DNA of 64,000 nt from Symbiodinium microadriaticum. Its lineage: Eukaryota > Sar > Dinophyceae > Suessiales > Symbiodiniaceae. The notes beneath the pieces are model-generated. The model saw only the letters and a list, made by a program, of their open reading frames with translations. It did not search any database and was not told the origin of the DNA. Location: contig LSRX01000170.1 in the NCBI GenBank assembly GCA_001939145.1, forward strand, positions 579,622 through 643,621, read 5' to 3'. Position 1 is the stretch's first letter, and each line of letters begins with the position of its first letter. The translations under genes and the position numbers were made by a program. Positions 36,001-44,039 of this stretch are shown here, piece by piece.

Positions 36001-39000
36001 GATCCCCCGACCCACACCAAGCAGCTCTTGAGCTTGGGATCCGTCGACGGCTCTTTGACCCACCGTCTTTAACCCAAGAATGCCGCTTCAACCCCAAGCT
36101 CCCCTCGAGAGGAGCAGGAGGCTGAGCCAGAGGGCGGAGAGCCAACGCCGCCGAAGATTGAGCGCAGGCTCAACGAGGAGAACCCGGAAACTGCAGTGAA
36201 ACTGCTACGCCATCTGAGATTCACTTCCATTCAGTGAAAGTCCTTGTGCTGGATTTGGCGCTGTTCGGGAGGCAACTTGTTGACAGGTTCTAATGCATGA
36301 TTTCATTCGAAGCACATGCAGAAGCCATGTCATGGTTCGAGGAGACATGCCCGGCCATGGCAACTTGGAGGAACAGCTAATCAGGTTTCTTTCATTCTCC
36401 CGGGAATGCCCACAGTCATGGGCATGACGAGTTCATCCTCTGCCTTGGTGAAGCGTACCGTAGTATTCTCAGGTGATCATCACACAGGCGCCGGCCGCTA
36501 CCTGCAAGGCTCGATGGCAGAGCAGCGGTGCTTCGCTCGAGGCTTTCGAAAAGTCCATGCAGGCCAGCTGAGGTTGCTTGTTCAATCTGGTCGATATCGG
36601 GGATTCCGGGGTAGGCCTGCAGCTGGCACGATGATGCCAGCATGACCTCTACGCATGAGCTTGAGTCTATAGTCAGGAGACACCCTTCGTGGTGACTGCT
36701 TGCAATGAGCGTAGAGTAACTCACCTTACTTCATATGCCCTGATTGCGACTGCCAGAGAATGGTAATGTGGAATCGAGAAAATGTCTGGCTTAAGTCGTG
36801 AAGACTGGCAACTCGAAACTATAACCCAGATGTTATTTTGGCTGTTTCTGTCGGTCAGTTGAGCCGAGTTTTTCCCAGCGTTGCTTAGAAGCACATGGAT
36901 GCAGAAGATGCTGCACAGCCTGCCAGGCCTATGTCAACAACAACCTCACGCAGGATGTGCACAGCCTGCAAGACTTCTTCCAGGATGTCGCAGGCAAAGG
37001 CGTGCTCAACCTTCCCATTGACGGCAAGGACGAGGAGGACCTAAGCTGGATCTTGGAGCAAAGTAGCCTCCCAGTGGGAAGCATGCACACGTACTCTAAC
37101 TTGAATTTCTGATGCGGCCTCTCGAACGTGTAATGCGGTTGGGCAAGCGGCAAGCCTAAAAAAGGCCGTTTGCTGTTGCATTGATGGTTGAATGCCCACC
37201 CCAACAGCCAGGACATCTTCGAAAGTGCTCGGATATACATCGAGCGAAATGGGCGGCCGTACAATTACCTCACTCCCGAAGAAGAGGCACTGCGGGGCTC
37301 ACATGGCAGCGGTGTTCGCGTGGCCCACAGGTTCTACAAGTAGTTGGGGTGATGTTCTCTACGCTCCTTTACAGATGTTACCGGAGCCGAGACCACATTT
37401 CAAGAGGAACTTAGCTGGAAACGGCGGAACGAGCTGTCGTATCTAGATTCTAGATTACGCATATCCAGCTTGCAAGCTGCCGACCCCAAGCTCGAGGTCT
37501 CGCGCCAGATTCGTGAGCGTCGGGCAGAGACGCCTGCCTGAAGTTCTCCATTCAGGGCCGGCATGAGCTGCGTTTGTGAAATTCCAGTGATGCCGAGGGT
37601 AGCCGTTCGGAATAGAGTCACCACTTCGTGTGCGATCATACAACGCCCTTGCCGACGGCTTCAGCTACACAAGAACAGAATCCCGTTCCTTCCAGTACTC
37701 TTGCAGATCCCTGGGTGGACTGAGCTCCTATCACCGCATCGTCTGTTCACCCGGCCAAGAAACCTGGGTTGCTGGCAATGTGCCTTAGTGTGGCCAAGCA
37801 GACATGACCGCCACACCAAGGAAAGCCAAAGCAGCAGCCGAGGCTGCAGAGTCCATGAAGCAAAAGGCTCGAGCAGTCCGGGGACGGAATAAGTCGAAGG
37901 ATGCAGGCGACAGGCGAGCATAGTCCCTTTCTGCTACATCTTGATCGCATAGTATACCCCTCCACCGAATCCACCGATCACTGCCTTCATGACGAAGCGG
38001 GATGGGATCTTCGGCTGGATGGGGGGAGTCCGGTGTGGATGATACGCACTCAACACCTTTGATGAGTGCTGATGCCTCCTGCGTTTGATGTGCTGCCCTG
38101 CATTCTCAAATCGTCACGTCAATCTCCAGATGGTGCTGAACCTTCGAAGTCTATTGGTGATGAGAAAGCCCGTCAATTACAAAGGGATCCGAAATCCGAC
38201 CAGGATGACAGCAGTGCAGAGAAGAGGGAGGAGCAAAGGCATGCGGCCCGCCTCCGCATCGTCGCGGACCATGAGGCGCGCCACAGGGTCAACTTTCTCT
38301 TGGCCTCCACGGCACCTCGGAGCGAGGTATGCAGCATGCATCCGAATTCCGATCAGTGTAGCTCAGGCAGCTGTGTAGGCAACCCGTCGAGGCTGCACAG
38401 CAGAAGCTTCGGGATCTGCCCCTGCGTGAGTACCTTATGCAGCCGCCTAGCTGCAGATTAATGCCGTTCATCCCCAATAGATGAATGCTTCATGAGTCGT
38501 ATACGATCCTGTCCTGGGCCACTATGGATGTATCCGATAGTTTTGTACAGTTGGACCTTGTAAAATCTAGCAAATACTCAGACGAGAGCAAAACAACTAG
38601 GCCTGTCAAAGCAAGAGATCATAATGAAACGCTGCGAACTGCCTGCTTGCAGACAGAGAGAGAGACAGAGACAGAGAGAGCTGTTCTCCATCTTCAACCC
38701 CGGAAGGGGCCATTCAGACGAACCAGCGCGGACCGTGGTGGGGTTGGCCTTCGGGCTGGGGGCTTCGCCCCAAACCCCTAGCAAGCAAGTAAGAGCATAC
38801 CAGACAGCAAAGGTCATCTCCATGTATTCTGTGTATACTCCTGACGTCCACCTCCGTATCCCTCCTCCGTTTCCTTTGCCTTCGCCTCTCCCTCACCCTC
38901 CCTCCTTTCCCTGGTGTCCCTCTCTGTCTGTCTCCTCTCCGTACCTCCTTGACGATTGGCGGCGCGGTCTAGAGTTCCAGCTCCTTGGTTCTCAAGCCGA

Positions 39001-39552
39001 CTCTAGGACCCAGTGCCCTCTGTACCCCAAACCCAGTCCTCCACCTTGGTTGTCCGAGGGTGACTGTCAAAGAAAGGTACATGGTGCCCAATCTCACGGA
39101 AGGCCTCGTCGAGGTCTGCAAGGCTGGCTTGCCAAATGAAGCGTTTGGGAAACATGCGGAGTACCCCGATGTTTGTGATACGAGTGTGGATATGTGCTAG
39201 AGGGGTGTTCGTCCTAACGGGATAGAGGCTGCTAGCAGGGAGAGTACTGCTGGTAATGGTAATTAACCATGGCAGATTAGTTATAGTAGTATAGGTAATA
39301 ATAAGGATCAACCACAGCAATCCTGCCAGAAATAAGATACATGAGCCAGCTTTGTTTGTTGTCCAGCACAAGACATGCACCAGAAGCCCGCACTGAGTTG
39401 TAAGGACCGGCTTGATTCGTTTCGACTGCGCAGTGCTTGCATGGAAGGTGTTGCCAGATGATCCTGTGGATTACCTGGCGAACTACCTGGAGGAGCATGC
39501 CGCAACTTTGCAGAAACTCAGAGTCCTCCGTCGCCTCAGTCGCAGTGATTGA
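18983..39552 (+). CDS. Adenylate kinase 7-like gene, spans 20.6 kb (proposed spliced gene)
   Basis: Proposed exons: 18983-19070, 21048-21109, 21706-21768, 28115-28168, 29742-29810, 30463-30533, 34423-34502, 34721-34792, 34894-34936, 35126-35241, 35423-35474, 36118-36208, 36342-36384, 36927-37037, 37212-37286, 37407-37507, 37821-37899, 38204-38275, 38392-38441, 39077-39122, 39448-39552. Together they give about 514 codons. The domain order matches AK7: an N-terminal dehydratase-like domain ([10 protein letters not shown]), a P-loop (GPPNSGKT), a GYVLD strand, [19 protein letters not shown], a charged coiled coil, then a C-terminal Dpy-30 motif ([14 protein letters not shown], then [11 protein letters not shown]). 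AK7 converts 2 ADP to ATP and AMP in cilia and flagella. Phases agree at nearly all junctions between neighbouring exons. Every acceptor is AG|G; donors are ten GC, five GT and five GA. Human AK7 has 723 residues, so roughly 200 residues are unplaced, chiefly in the N-terminal domain and just after GYVLD. The chain could be a pseudogene, but the intact phases argue against that. Confidence 0.85.
19092..19229. repeat. CT microsatellite in AK7-like intron 1
   Basis: A (CT)n run with CG and TG interruptions starts about 20 bases after exon 1. Confidence 0.95.
19645..19735. repeat. CT microsatellite in intron 1
   Basis: A second CT run, mixed with TCTG and TCGC units. Confidence 0.95.
19845..20430. 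repeat. Compound TG, AT, TATGT, GATGC and TATG repeat cluster
   Basis: Successive blocks of TG, CA, AT, TATGT pentamers, GCGAT pentamers and a long TATG run. Each block grades into the next by single-base change, which suggests stepwise slippage and expansion from one seed. Confidence 0.95.
21048..21109 (+). CDS. AK7-like exon 2
   Basis: It begins in phase 1 after CGAAAG| and includes [12 protein letters not shown], then AAG|GT. It joins exon 1 in phase. The segment precedes the first conserved D-V strand of the N-terminal domain. In-frame sequence extends left to about 20943 (AWIYGSAQN), so the exon could be longer. Confidence 0.65.
21706..21768 (+). CDS. AK7-like exon 3
   Basis: CTGCAG|GCG to TCCTCT|GT, 21 codons in phase 0 at both ends. 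It carries [13 protein letters not shown], matching the LLECDVIIYNIT strand of AK7. Confidence 0.75.
24403..24463 (+). CDS. Possible extra AK7-like exon (weak)
   Basis: It starts TTCCAG|A in phase 0, as needed after exon 3, and carries [12 protein letters not shown], which resembles the TW-containing S-T-V-M-T-W-A segment of AK7. The acceptor lacks the usual G and the preceding strand is missing, so this may be chance. Confidence 0.22.
25909..26031 (+). CDS. Nucleotide-sugar-transporter-like exon (SLC35A type), orphan inside AK7-like intron
   Basis: After TTCGGAG| the frame reads [20 protein letters not shown], followed by [17 protein letters not shown]. This matches the C-terminal part of the SLC35A/NST family: QxKIxxTAxFSVxxLGxxLSxxQWxxLxLLxxGVALVQ, with two membrane helices separated by a short loop. 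The family exchanges nucleotide sugars for nucleoside monophosphates across the Golgi membrane. The right border is unclear (a CTAG|GC near 25998 or a donor after 26031). No other exon of this family was found, so this is probably a stray copy of one exon within an intron. A nested gene is the alternative. Confidence 0.6.
26880..27285. repeat. Degenerate GTGGTAGT / GTAGTAG repeat
   Basis: G/T-rich trinucleotide-like sequence with GTC and AGC units. It has no coding value in any frame. Confidence 0.8.
27325..27381 (+). CDS. Candidate orphan exon inside AK7-like intron
   Basis: TTGCAG|GTG opens [19 protein letters not shown], with a donor at AAG|GA. The frame stays open and protein-like beyond it ([11 protein letters not shown]), so the exon may run to about 27414. 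It does not match AK7. It is probably another displaced exon or part of an unrecognised gene. Confidence 0.4.
27903..27928. repeat. GA microsatellite
   Basis: A short clean GA run in an intron of the AK7-like gene. Confidence 0.9.
28115..28168 (+). CDS. AK7-like exon (N-terminal domain), moderate
   Basis: CTAG|G to GAAAG|GA, phase 2 to phase 2. It reads [17 protein letters not shown], comparable with the YVVAAGLQYGxEG segment of AK7 and with the V-x-x-P-G-x-V-F-G-x-G-E segment of related dehydratase-like folds. The flanking exons on both sides are still missing. Confidence 0.5.
28280..28316. repeat. GA microsatellite
   Basis: A clean GA run, about 110 bases after the proposed exon ending at 28168. 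Confidence 0.95.
29742..29810 (+). CDS. AK7-like exon (end of N-terminal domain)
   Basis: CTGAAG|GA to CGTAG|GC, phase 1 to phase 1. It reads [18 protein letters not shown], aligned with HYLVAVDESVHTLEDIVK of AK7, where AVD is the hallmark. It joins the next exon in phase. Confidence 0.7.
   Translation, partial: DRHSVDILSWPWMLQAAWLACA
30463..30533 (+). CDS. AK7-like exon (linker before kinase domain)
   Basis: TGGGAG|GC to TTCAAG|GA, phase 1 to phase 0. It reads [20 protein letters not shown], then MFK. It corresponds to the I-P-R-E-N-A-Y-L segment of AK7 and joins 34423 in phase. Confidence 0.6.
31415..31480. repeat. CT microsatellite
   Basis: CTCT and CCCT units in an intron of the AK7-like gene. 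Confidence 0.95.
32590..33540. repeat. Giant compound microsatellite: TATC, CT, TATG, TCTG, TATC
   Basis: About 950 bases of successive tetranucleotide arrays. The TCTG block (about 32920-33430) is almost unbroken and contains a single N at 33104 where the phase of the repeat changes, so the assembly may have collapsed or joined reads here. Long poly-Cys/Leu/Ser frames on both strands are artefacts. Confidence 0.97.
34295..34406. mobile_element. Fold-back MITE-like element A, in AK7-like intron
   Basis: This is a 112-base hairpin. The ends ATTAATATAGGGGCCTTAAT and the reverse complement of the right end agree at 19 of 20 positions, and the arms continue inward through GAATAGGGTTTTGGGGC. It has no coding capacity, consistent with a short non-autonomous DNA element. 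It stops 16 bases before the AK7-like exon at 34423, where the polypyrimidine tract and branch site should be. It shares its inner motif with the element at 61507-61630. Confidence 0.75.
34423..34502 (+). CDS. AK7-like exon before P-loop
   Basis: TTGCAG|GAC to GCAAG|GC, phase 0 to phase 2. [20 protein letters not shown] matches the LLVNLRMEALFVKE segment that precedes the kinase domain of AK7. Confidence 0.75.
34721..34792 (+). CDS. AK7-like exon leading into kinase domain
   Basis: GTCGAG|G to ATGCG|GT, phase 2 to phase 2. It reads [20 protein letters not shown], then RAM. This aligns with [21 protein letters not shown] of AK7, directly upstream of its P-loop. Confidence 0.8.
34894..34936 (+). 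CDS. AK7-like P-loop exon (Walker A)
   Basis: CCTCAG|G opens [14 protein letters not shown], with a CTA|GC donor. GPPNSGKT is a complete Walker A motif (G-x-x-x-x-G-K-T) that binds the phosphates of ATP, preceded by a hydrophobic strand. The phases join both neighbours and give the [13 protein letters not shown] spacing expected of adenylate kinases. Confidence 0.85.
35126..35241 (+). CDS. AK7-like kinase exon (NMP-binding start)
   Basis: CCTAAG|GCC to GGCAG|GT, phase 0 to phase 2. [19 protein letters not shown] matches the helix and strand after the P-loop. The usual HLSTGD of canonical adenylate kinases is HLSLPE here, as expected of the divergent AK7 branch. The remainder ([19 protein letters not shown]) is a polar insert. 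Confidence 0.8.
35423..35474 (+). CDS. AK7-like kinase exon (GYVLD strand)
   Basis: TTTCGAG|G to CTCGAT|GC, phase 2 to phase 0. It reads [17 protein letters not shown], the C-x-x-x-GYVLDGFP region of adenylate kinases. The G-F/Y-P that should follow is not encoded in this exon. Confidence 0.75.
35745..35775 (+). CDS. Possible AK7-like exon after GYVLD (weak)
   Basis: Following ATAGAG|, GTG CCG AAG ACG GAG GAG reads VPKTEEALR, which resembles the P-K-T-x-x-E-A part of GFPKTYDQA. The Gly of GFP would be Val. The borders are unsure and the true exon may still be unseen. Confidence 0.25.
36118..36208 (+). CDS. AK7-like acidic-linker exon
   Basis: AGCAG|GAG (or six bases earlier) to CTAC|GC, phase 0 to phase 1. 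It starts [20 protein letters not shown] and ends NPETAVKLL. It corresponds to the acidic stretch before the C-A-L-D-A strand of AK7. The frame continues to a TGA at about 36237 if no splice occurs. Confidence 0.6.
36342..36384 (+). CDS. AK7-like short exon
   Basis: TTCGAG|GA to ATCAG|GT, phase 1 to phase 2. It reads [13 protein letters not shown], comparable with P-x-x-x-x-GTHYSQDRFLR of AK7. The left phase matches its neighbour; the right phase (2) does not meet the phase-0 exon at 36927, so at least one exon is missing between them. Confidence 0.45.
36927..37037 (+). CDS. AK7-like exon (C-terminal kinase part)
   Basis: GCCAG|GCC to GAGGAG|GA, 37 codons, phase 0 at both ends. It reads [20 protein letters not shown], then [12 protein letters not shown]. 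The conserved N-x-x-x-D-x-x-V-x-x-F-F pattern and the LPIDG...EE end lead directly into the next exon. Confidence 0.8.
37212..37286 (+). CDS. AK7-like exon, [16 protein letters not shown] signature
   Basis: GCCAG|GAC to GAAGAG|GC, 25 codons, phase 0. It contains [19 protein letters not shown], the end of the kinase domain (human AK7: IKEIGEPRNYGLTDEE). This is one of the least ambiguous exons in the window. Confidence 0.9.
37407..37507 (+). CDS. AK7-like coiled-coil exon, moderate
   Basis: CAAGAG|GAA to GCCA|GA, phase 0 to phase 2. It reads [20 protein letters not shown], then [12 protein letters not shown]. It is charged and helical. Both end phases fit the neighbouring exons, but the family is variable here, so support comes from phase and composition only. 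Confidence 0.5.
37821..37899 (+). CDS. AK7-like coiled-coil exon
   Basis: ACCAAG|G to TCGAAG|GA, phase 2 to phase 0. It reads [20 protein letters not shown], then GRNKSK: a charged Ala/Lys/Glu helix as in the coiled-coil linker of AK7. Confidence 0.65.
38204..38275 (+). CDS. AK7-like coiled-coil exon
   Basis: GACCAG|GAT to CATGAG|GC, 24 codons, phase 0. It reads [20 protein letters not shown], then ADHE. It is comparable with the EEER/RLxIEARxE repeats before the Dpy-30 motif. Confidence 0.75.
38392..38441 (+). CDS. AK7-like exon leading into Dpy-30 motif
   Basis: GTCGAG|GCT to ATGCA|GC, phase 0 to phase 2. [16 protein letters not shown] matches LLEAQSIPLRNYLM of AK7. The split Gln codon (CA|G) is completed by the next exon. 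Confidence 0.85.
38442..39076. other. Last-but-two intron; CT/CCT-rich tract
   Basis: 635 bases. It has a GA-rich part (38654-38680), a short hairpin-forming GGGGCTTCGCCCC (about 38759-38771) and a pyrimidine-rich stretch at 38857-38945. No exon is seen. Confidence 0.7.
39077..39122 (+). CDS. AK7-like Dpy-30 exon, first half
   Basis: GAAAG|G to TGCAAG|GC, phase 2 to phase 0. It reads [15 protein letters not shown], the first helix of the Dpy-30 dimerisation motif at the C-terminus of AK7 (human YVMPTLIQGLNECC). Confidence 0.88.
39448..39552 (+). CDS. AK7-like terminal exon, Dpy-30 second half and stop
   Basis: GGAAG|GTG then [20 protein letters not shown], with TGA at 39550-39552. [11 protein letters not shown] matches PEDPVDFLAEYL of the Dpy-30 motif, which in axonemal proteins docks onto amphipathic helices. 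The last 14 residues ([14 protein letters not shown]) form a basic tail. Confidence 0.9.
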   Translation: MLPDDPVDYLANYLEEHAATLQKLRVLRRLSRSD

Positions 39553-39930
39553 TGCACAGGGCATGGCAAAAGCGAAAATGCTTTTGGTGTCCATACTTTT
39601 TGCATCACGCAGGCAGCATGCACACGTGCATACGGAGTTTCTTTGCCAACCTGTGCGATCAGTGAGCCGAAGTTCCGGTTTCCGACTGTTTCCTGCAAGG
39701 CACAACTGGCGGCTCCGAAGCGATGAGAAAGGCTTCAGACGGTTCAGGCATGTAGGGTTTTCCGGTGTCGGGTTAAGCGTTCTTGGGTATTAGGGTGGGG
39801 TTGATGAGCAAGCACTTTGTAAGGAGTCGGGCAGTCCCTGGCGGCAGTTCAATGTTTTGCTTCGGTGGCACAACACATGTGCTTGGTGTCAGTAGCATCC
39901 CGCTGCTTGAAAGACTCAGCTCATGACTAC

Positions 39931-40028
39931 CAGGGTTATATGGGGATTTCCGAAAATGGGGGACCCTAATGTAGTACCCTAAATAGTAGGATCCTTATAA
40001 AAAGGACCCCAAATAAGGTACCCCCTGG
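39931..40028. mobile_element. Weak fold-back element D
   Basis: Imperfect inverted repeats run from CCAGGGTTAT to the complementary end near 40028, with inner blocks GGACCCTAATGTAGTACC and GGACCCCAAATAAGGTACC. Its style and the GACCCTAAT motif resemble element C at 54555. The arms match poorly, so this may be a decayed copy. Confidence 0.45.
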
Positions 40029-40979
40029 CAGCAAAAGACCCTTGAGGATTCGCGAGGACACCTCGAAGCTTGAGAGCCATTGTTTCCAGAGGTTTCACAT
40101 ATGCCTCCGAAAGGCCAGGACATGTGAAAAGCAGACCGTGAAACTTTGATGAAACGAAATACATCGGATGCCATCCATCCTTCATGAGCTGTTCTTGATG
40201 GAGGATTCTACCAGATCCATGGCGCGAAATGGTTGCCAGCGGTAGCTAGGTTTCAGCGATCGTTCATTGTCTCACTGCCCGCATCACGGGTCGCATCAGC
40301 TGAAAGCACGCTCCGTGCTGGCAAAAATGATTGCAGAATCACACTATCAATCTTCAGTTCGCCATGTGCAGATTCCGCTTCCTGAAATCCTGTATCAGGC
40401 ATCGGCAGCGTGATGCCATCATTTTCGTAAAACGCTGCTGCTGTGTTGTAGTAGCATCGTCAGGATCGGAAGGGATGATGGCTGAAGAATCTACTGCTGC
40501 GGTGTCCAGGAATCCTGCCATCCTAACAACAATCTTTGGACGTTTAAGGTCTGCGTCGCCGATGGTGCTGGCCTCACATGTCTCACAGCACCAAGCCTGA
40601 TGATGATAAGACCGCCGTAGTAAGCGCAAAGCGTGCAGAGAACTGCCGGGTGGGTGATGGATGGAGGGGGGAGGGGTAGAAAAGAGAAGGGGGTGGGGGG
40701 AGTGCAATGGCTGGTCAAGACTTGCTCTCATCCTGGGTTGGTATGCGGGATCCTATGAGCTGCCCTTTTTTCAAGACTCCAGGTATAACCCAGGGGCTGT
40801 AGCTGCAGTCAGCAGGATGAAGCTGGTTCTGACAGACCATCATCCTTTCAGCAAAGCTTCTCGCCCAGTTTGGCTATCTCTAACTCCTGAATACAAGTGG
40901 TCCGAGTTCCACAGGTGCCTTTGAAACCTGTACGTGTACGGCCAAACAAGCTCCCCGACATGGTAGACGCAGATCTCAG
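40029..40979. other. No supportable gene
   Basis: No exon chain is seen. A minus-strand frame at 40354-40731 and a plus-strand one at 40661-40924 show no family features. Confidence 0.5.
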
Positions 40980-41115
40980 GGCGAAGTTGATGCACGTCGC
41001 CTTGCCCGGAGCCAATCGCGGGGACTTTCAGAAATTCAGACCCTGCTGGACGTTGCTGCACTCAGCGTTTCGGCGTTCACCGGCATCATTGTGCTGGCAC
41101 TTTTTTCGCGTAGAG
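40980..41115 (+). CDS. Probable exon with helix and membrane segment
   Basis: ATCTCAG|GGC opens GEVDARRLARSQSRGLSEIQ, then TLLDVAALSVSAF and the hydrophobic TGIIVLALFSRR. A charged helix followed by one membrane span and a positive stop looks like a real tail-anchored or multi-pass segment. The probable donor is AGAG|GC. Without splicing it stops near 41154. No family is recognised. Confidence 0.5.
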
Positions 41116-41174
41116 GCGCTGGGCCTTCCCTTGCTAGCTCTCTATGAAGCTACATAGATGCTTCCCTCGCTCAG

Positions 41175-41234
41175 GGCGCCCTGGTTCAAGAGCAGCCGGA
41201 GCTGGAACAGCTCCTGCGGACTGTTTGGGCAAAG
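41175..41234 (+). CDS. Candidate exon, unknown protein
   Basis: GCTCAG|GGC reads GALVQEQPELEQLLRTVWAK to AAG|GC, phase 0 at both ends. It lies 59 bases after the previous candidate, but their phases do not join directly. It may belong to the same gene with an unseen exon between or a different border. Confidence 0.4.
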
Positions 41235-42056
41235 GCCACCCAGATAAGGAGACTCGTCATGTGCAAGATGCCTTTGTAGAGGCAAACTTCGCAAGATTGC
41301 TATGACAAACGCTGTCAGGTGACATACATGTAGATTATTTGTGATATGCGGGATGTGGCTCTAAGTTTTGGAGGGAGTTTTCAGACCTGCACACCCATGG
41401 CCATTCTCGTGTGACTGTGAAGGTCGTTGGAAAGCACGGCTAGCTAGTCAAAAGCGGGACTATAAAGTGCCGGTGTGTTACCACAACTGTGGCCGGCTGT
41501 TTTAATCAGGCCCTTCGTGAGGCGCTTGTGCTTTCGGATCCCCATGCGCAGGCCCATGGTGCAGATGGGAGCCAGGCCCGAATGTCATGGAGTTGAAAGG
41601 ACTCCCGTGTGCTCCTGTGTGCATGTAAGTACAAATCAAAGGAGGAGGTGAAGGGCAGGGACCGGGCTGTGGAGACAGAAGCCATGATCGCGCGCAGAAG
41701 TTGCACGGCTTTCGGCATTGGTTTAAGGCACAGAATGGCTTGGGCAGCTTCGAAGTTAGTATCATAAGAACACCTTCAGGTCAAGAAACCCCGCCACTGC
41801 TGGCCAAGGATTCCCTGACAGCATGGCTGTCGCCCTACAAGGTCAAGTCTCTAAGTCAGACACGAAAACCATTGAAACAGTATGCCGAATCATAACCATG
41901 CTTTCTTCTGGTGCCCCATTAACCCCATTTTCCTAGCTACAGACTAAAATATCTAAAGGCAGTTCTGCAATCTGAATTCGAAGACCGATGCAACCTGCAT
42001 CGGTTCTTCGTGCTAGGTGCCGAGATCAACTCTGGTGGAAGCCACGATGCAGGCAG

Positions 42057-42175
42057 GCGGCTGTGGCGCAGTACCGCAGCTTCCTCCGATGGTTTCTGTT
42101 TGGCATGATTTGCTCCAACCGCACACAGAACGTGTTTGGCGACATGTCGTGGTACACGTATGTGCCCAATGTCAG
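42057..42175 (+). CDS. Probable exon, unknown (membrane?) protein
   Basis: GCAG|GCGGCT opens AAVAQYRSFLRWFLFGMICS, then NRTQNVFGDMSWYTYVPNVR. The right end is either CAG|GA at 42175 or, unspliced, a TAA at 42183-42185. The aromatic-rich, stop-free stretch and N-glycosylation sequon (NRT) suggest a membrane or secreted protein. Confidence 0.5.
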
Positions 42176-42185
42176 GATCCACTAA

Positions 42186-43473
42186 TGCTTCATGCCTTTG
42201 TCTGTGGCCCAGACAGATGCAGCGCCGTCTGGTGGAGCAGTTGTGTCATGTTGTGTCTGTGCCATGACGACTAAAAGGGCTGGTCCAACTAGTGGGGCGA
42301 TCTCGGGATGCAAGTCTAAGGCAGGAGGGGTTGACCTTCTGGAAGCGTCTGTAGCTCCTTCGTTTCAAAATGTGCATAAGTTTAAGGGTCCGCAAGCGCA
42401 GGGCCTGAAGGCAGCTGCGCTGCTATGCCAGAGTTTCAGCTAGAAGGCTAGTAGCCGTTCATGAAGCCAGAAGCAGGTGCTTGCACGAGCCTGCATGAAC
42501 TTCTCCGACGAGCTGTTTTGGACCCAAGATGGTCTGTCGATGCATTTGCATGAGTTCTTTCATGAACAGTCTTGCAGCAAGACACACGCGACCGATCGTG
42601 CTTCGCAAGCCACCGAACCGGGCAAAAGAAAAAGCCACATTGTTACAGAGGGCTACCTTGAAAGCAGCCAGATGTATTTCGGTGAAGGCCACGGGCTTTT
42701 GCTGGAGACTGCAGACCCGGTCTACTCCCAACAAACACTTGCACGGAGACAGAGCCTGCTGGGGCTAAGCCGAAACTGAACAGCATTCTCCGGTGAAAGC
42801 CCCTGCTCGTGGGGAACCTGGGTAGACTCATAGCTTGAAAAGTTCGGCCCTTTGCTTGCGCATGCTTGGATCGAACAAGCCAGCAAGTCGCGCAAACTGG
42901 CTTGATAAATGCAAGCTTTTCTTGGCTATAGGCTGCGGTAACCTCGCGTGCTGACGCAGGTCCATGGAACTCTCCTTTGCCGGGCCTTCGCTGGAGTCGA
43001 CACGCCGAGAAGCTCTCCGCCACCCTGCGAGCAGACAGCTGGTCGAATTGAAGCGTCGCTGAAGGGGTTCGCACCCTCGACAGGCCTCACATCCGTGAGA
43101 AGCGAGGCTTTACCTAAAGGTTCTTAACTAACATTGACAGAGAAGAGCTGTACGCACCAGTGCACCAGCCTGGACGGAGCTCACACTCGACTTCTCCATC
43201 AACTGCTCCACGTCCTTTTGCAAACTCAGGCCGTCGGCTGCGACCCGCGATTTTGGTGCTGGTTTCCTGGAGTCTTCTGGCGCTCGCGATTTGGTCGGCC
43301 ACCCAGGCCTGCAAAACGACTCTGAAGGGCTAGCTCGTCGGGGCTGATCTTGCTTGGTGCATAATTGCCTGCATTGCGAGTATCCTGACTATCACGATGT
43401 TCGTATTGTGGGCTACATGTCAAGATCGCCAAAGAAGCCTCGCTTGTGAGCATAGATCTCAGCCATGCGAGAG
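42186..43473. other. No supportable gene
   Basis: Frames at 42477-42779 (plus) and 43114-43314 (minus) are open but lack family features or matched borders. Confidence 0.45.
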
Positions 43474-43742
43474 GGGAAAAAACGACTCTGAGCCAAAAAC
43501 CTCAAGCCTGCCACATGAGACCTCGTTCGGCAGAATGATGCTGTGGCAGGAACCAAGTTACGAGAATGACGAGTTTCCCCACTCGACGCCCTACGACTCT
43601 TACAACCTCACCTTCGCGACGGTACCTGGCCTTGCGAAATCATGTCTCGGAATCAGAAATGCTCGGCTTCCAGCTGCTGTATACTGCAGAACAGTCAGGC
43701 ATGGATTTTATGTCATTTGCCGAAGATGTTGAATATTCCTAG
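43474..43742 (+). CDS. C-terminal coding exon with an apparent frameshift, unknown protein
   Basis: From CGAGAG| the first frame reads protein-like (MMLWQEPSYENDEFPHSTPY, then DSYNLTFAT) to about 43621. A second frame then continues YLALRNHVSESEMLGFQLLY, TAEQSGMDFMSFAEDVEYS, to a TAG at 43740-43742. The change of frame falls within about 43600-43640, leaving no room for an intron. Either a base is missing or added in the assembly, or this copy is broken. The left border could also be an internal exon start further upstream. No family is recognised. Confidence 0.5.
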
Positions 43743-44039
43743 CCGCTAGCCGCTAGCCCTCAGGACAAAGAGCCCAAGACAAACTTTGAACTGCACCTGT
43801 TCTAGACGTACTCTGACGAAATTCTGAAGAGGGAAGCCCTTAGGTGATGCTGCAGATCGTTGCGGCTTCGGCTGGTGTAGTGCTCATGCACGCCCGGACC
43901 GACTGCCTTTTCCACCTTGGGACAATTTTGTACCTGTGCCTGTCTGGTATTGTAGGAACTTGTAGTGATTGTAGTGGTCAGCTAGAACATGTTGTGGAAA
44001 AAGGAGGTGCATGATCATTGGAATCAGTGAAGGCTCGTT

